Notes under the pieces: generated by a model | What the model was told of the DNA's origin: nothing | The model's database searches: none | The model's input: only the letters and a program-made list of their open reading frames with translations | Program-made: the position numbers and the translations under genes | Assembly: GCA_021772915.1 (NCBI GenBank) | Contig: JAJFLB010000052.1 | Coordinates: forward strand, 1 to 64,000 | Reading direction: 5' to 3' | From: Gammaproteobacteria bacterium | GTDB lineage: Bacteria; Pseudomonadota; Gammaproteobacteria; Xanthomonadales; SZUA-36 | Length of the DNA: 64,000 nt | Part shown: one piece after another, positions 61,601 through 64,000 of the stretch | Numbering within the stretch: position 1 is the stretch's first letter | Layout of the letters: each line of letters begins with the position of its first letter

Positions 61601-62647
61601 GTGTATGCAAAGAGCCGTATTGTGCTAGCCCCCGAACAAGGCTGTATTGAGCTGGATGCACTGTTGACAGCAGTCGTAGAACTCGATGAGCAGGGCTGTG
61701 TCCGGAACATAAACACAGCTGCAGAGCACTGCCTGGCAACGGCCAGGGACCGTGCGCGTGGGGTGCAATTCGAGGACTTTGAAAACCTACCTGAAGTGTT
61801 GATCCAGGCCCTGATCGCCACCGCCAGTGACCAGCGTAGCCGTCATCTGCGGGAATGCAAAATGGCGGGTGGCTGGTATGGTTGCAACCTGCAGGCGGTC
61901 TCCGGGCAGGGTGTATTGCTTGAGTTTCACGACCTGAAGTGGCAGCGCCAGCAAAACGATTTGCAACAGCGGGAATTACAAACCGGCATGATGGATTTGC
62001 TGCGGCGTAACCTGGGCCACGAAATCCGCAACCCTTTGGGTGGGATTCGTGGAGCTGCTCAAATGATAGCGGCCGAGATGAATGGAAGTGAACTGGGTGC
62101 GCTGGCTGAACTGATCATGCGTGAAGTAGACCGTGTCGATGAGCTGTTGGCGCGCTTCGGTCAGCCAGAGTTGGAGAGACTCCCACTGGATTTACACTAT
62201 GTTTTGAGCGAGGCGGCGGTGTTGGTACGAACGGAGTCTGCTGAAAGTGTACAGATTGTCCAGGATTATGACCCCAGCATCCCCCAAATCTCGGCGGATG
62301 GATCAGCCCTGCGTCAGTTATTTCTGAACCTGGCGCGCAATGCCCTGCAGGCAGGAGCCACGGAAATCACATTGCGCAGCCGGGTGGAGCATGACAGTGC
62401 CTTGTTGCAGCCCGACATTAGCAGTGTTGTGCGGCTGGACGTGGAAGATAATGGTTGTGGTGTGCCGGAGAACTTGCGTGGTCTGTTATTCCTGCCATTG
62501 GTGACTGGACGTCGGGATGGCACCGGTCTGGGCCTGGCCCTTGCGCAGCAAATCGCTGCGGCGCATGACGGTCTATTGAGCTACGAGTCGCGGGAACCGG
62601 GTAGCCGGTTTACGCTCAGATTGCCATTGGAGCGAAATCTTGGTTGA
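61601..62647 (+). CDS. glnL: Nitrogen regulation sensor kinase NtrB
   Basis: 348 residues, GTG start. N-terminal PAS-like region (about 15-115), dimerisation/phospho-acceptor helix with His140 in 'LGHEIRNPLGGIRGAAQ', and an ATPase domain with 'NLARNALQAGA', 'DNGCGVP' and 'GTGLGLALAQQI'. It phosphorylates or dephosphorylates NtrC according to PII/glutamine state. No membrane segment, as expected of NtrB. Confidence 0.94.
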   Translation: MYAKSRIVLAPEQGCIELDALLTAVVELDEQGCVRNINTAAEHCLATARDRARGVQFEDFENLPEVLIQALIATASDQRSRHLRECKMAGGWYGCNLQAVSGQGVLLEFHDLKWQRQQNDLQQRELQTGMMDLLRRNLGHEIRNPLGGIRGAAQMIAAEMNGSELGALAELIMREVDRVDELLARFGQPELERLPLDLHYVLSEAAVLVRTESAESVQIVQDYDPSIPQISADGSALRQLFLNLARNALQAGATEITLRSRVEHDSALLQPDISSVVRLDVEDNGCGVPENLRGLLFLPLVTGRRDGTGLGLALAQQIAAAHDGLLSYESREPGSRFTLRLPLERNLG

Positions 62648-64000
62648 AACGGTGCAGGTCTGGGTCGTTGATGATGACGAAGCCATCCGCTTTGTACTTG
62701 AGCGATCGCTGGGTCAGGCCGGTTATAGAACCCGAAGTTTCAGCAGCGTGGTCGCGGTTAACGAGGCCCTGGAAGCTGACCGGCCTGACGTTGTCATCAC
62801 TGATATTCGTCTGCCGGACGCTGACGGGCTGAGTGTGTTGCAGACAATGAGGGACCGCGATATCGAACTTCCTGTAATTGCCATGACCGCATATTCGGAC
62901 CTGGATCAGGCCGTGTCGGCATTTCAATCCGGCGTGTTTGACTATCTGTCAAAGCCGTTTGATCTCGACCAGATGCTGGCTGTGGTTGCTCGCGCCACGG
63001 CCATTGCAAGCCCTGGCCCGATGAAGGAAGAAACCAGCAAACCAAAACAAGTGATAGGCGAGTCGGCGGCCATGCAGGAAATATTCCGTACCATTGGCAG
63101 GCTGTCGCGTTCAAGTATCAGTGTATTGCTGACCGGTGAAACCGGCAGTGGTAAGGAAGTGGTTGCCCGCGCCCTGCATCAGCACAGTCCCCGGGCGCAG
63201 GGGCCATTTGTAGCCATCAATTCAGCAGCAATTCCGGCTGAGCTACTGGAGTCTGAATTATTCGGTCACGAGCGTGGATCGTTCACCGGTGCGCATTCCC
63301 GACGGTTGGGCCGCTTCGAGGAGGCTACCGGTGGTACGTTATTTCTGGATGAAATAGGTGACATGCCGCTGCCACTGCAAACACGTTTGTTGCGGGTGCT
63401 GGCTGAAGGTGATTACTACCGTGTCGGTGGGCGGGATTTGCTGCGGGCAGATGTACGTGTCATTACAGCCACGCACCAGGACTTAAAGAAGAAAATTGCC
63501 CAGGGGGTCTTTCGTGAAGATCTCTATCACCGTCTTAATGTAATTACCATCAGGCTCCCTCCATTACGAGAGCGCACGGACGACATCCCGTTATTGGCCC
63601 GACATTTCCTGCACCAGGCTGCCCAGGACATGGGTCTGGAGGAAAAACACCTGTTGCCCGAGACCATCAAGGCGCTTCAGCAAAAGGCCTGGCCGGGCAA
63701 TGTCCGGCAGCTGCTGAACGTGTGCCAGCAGTTGTGTGTTATGGCACCGGGTGATCAGGTCATGCCTCAAGATCTGCCTTCGAACCTGAGCGAAAAAGTG
63801 CCCGCCGGGGGGACCGGCGAGCCCTGGGCAGAAGCCTTACGCAAATGGACGCAACACGGTTTGAGCCAGAACCAGAATAACCTGATGGCCCTGGCCCGTG
63901 GGCAACTGGAAAAAACCATACTGGGTTGTGCCCTTGATCATACCGGTGGGAGACGTGTTGAAGCCGCACGGCTGTTGGGACTTGGCAGGAATACACTGAC
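62640..64000 (+). CDS. glnG: Nitrogen regulation response regulator NtrC (3' cut by window end)
   Basis: The frame starts at TTG 62640, with GGAG seven bases upstream, and overlaps glnL by 8 bases; GTG 62652 is an alternative. It is open to the window end (about 453 residues). Receiver domain with phospho-acceptor Asp55 ('[11 protein letters not shown]'), AAA+ domain with Walker A 'GETGSGKE', the sigma-54 contact 'GSFTGAH', Walker B '[12 protein letters not shown]' and a Fis-type DNA-binding helix ('[20 protein letters not shown]') that is cut within its last turns. It would activate the glnA promoter at 59476. Confidence 0.95.
   Translation, partial: MVETVQVWVVDDDEAIRFVLERSLGQAGYRTRSFSSVVAVNEALEADRPDVVITDIRLPDADGLSVLQTMRDRDIELPVIAMTAYSDLDQAVSAFQSGVFDYLSKPFDLDQMLAVVARATAIASPGPMKEETSKPKQVIGESAAMQEIFRTIGRLSRSSISVLLTGETGSGKEVVARALHQHSPRAQGPFVAINSAAIPAELLESELFGHERGSFTGAHSRRLGRFEEATGGTLFLDEIGDMPLPLQTRLLRVLAEGDYYRVGGRDLLRADVRVITATHQDLKKKIAQGVFREDLYHRLNVITIRLPPLRERTDDIPLLARHFLHQAAQDMGLEEKHLLPETIKALQQKAWPGNVRQLLNVCQQLCVMAPGDQVMPQDLPSNLSEKVPAGGTGEPWAEALRKWTQHGLSQNQNNLMALARGQLEKTILGCALDHTGGRRVEAARLLGLGRNTL

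Overview
The window looks like a chromosome segment of an aerobic gammaproteobacterium, probably a marine or environmental member of the Pseudomonadales/Cellvibrionales group. This rests on two things: the glnA - DUF4124 protein - glnL - glnG order at the right end, with a sigma-54/NtrC type glnA promoter, and outer-membrane TonB-dependent receptors beside acyl-CoA catabolism genes. Species cannot be fixed from the sequence alone.

Roughly 1.3-49.2 kb is one large catabolic island of acyl-CoA chemistry. Block A (minus strand, 252-17432) runs from a TonB-dependent receptor through a SnoaL-like protein, amidohydrolase, CoA ligase, acyl-CoA dehydrogenase, two luciferase-like flavin enzymes, a 2,4-dienoyl-CoA-reductase-like flavoenzyme, a CoA-transferase, thiolase, SDR, MaoC hydratase and nitronate-monooxygenase-like protein, ending in a FecR-like protein. 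Block B (plus, 17755-23373) has a TetR regulator, a membrane Fe-S electron-transfer protein with EtfA and EtfB, and a third luciferase-like enzyme. Block C (minus, 23421-29577) is TonB receptor - tannase/feruloyl-esterase-like protein - CoA ligase - crotonase. Block D (plus, 29952-37421) is acyl-CoA dehydrogenase - crotonase - beta-keto acid cleavage enzyme - crotonase - acyl-CoA dehydrogenase - TetR - long-chain-type CoA ligase. A single CoA ligase (37479-39041, minus) stands divergent from Block F (plus, 39211-49208): two thiolase-like proteins, two DUF35 Zn-ribbon/OB proteins, crotonase, amidohydrolase variant, Zn-alcohol dehydrogenase, crotonase, TetR, glutaryl-CoA-dehydrogenase-like enzyme and a CaiB-type CoA-transferase.

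Read together, the island suggests outer-membrane uptake of a hydrophobic or ester-containing compound, ester hydrolysis, CoA activation (four ligases, two CoA-transferases), repeated dehydrogenation/hydration (four acyl-CoA dehydrogenases, five crotonases, one MaoC), C-C cleavage by a thiolase, a BKACE enzyme and possibly thiolase-like/DUF35 complexes, and electron delivery through ETF and its membrane partner to quinone. No ring-hydroxylating oxygenase, P450 or other signature enzyme fixes the substrate. Three TetR regulators suggest at least three induction units.

Between 49.2 and 50.5 kb lies a gene-poor junction with a broken aspartate-kinase N-terminus. To its right are core-type genes: a DUF3108 protein, the glyoxylate shunt pair malate synthase and isocitrate lyase (which would assimilate acetyl-CoA from the island), a secreted M14 peptidase, a sorbosone-dehydrogenase-like protein, undecaprenyl-diphosphatase UppP, glutamine synthetase and the NtrB/NtrC system, with NtrC cut by the window end. 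I recognised no tRNA, rRNA, CRISPR array or intact insertion sequence.
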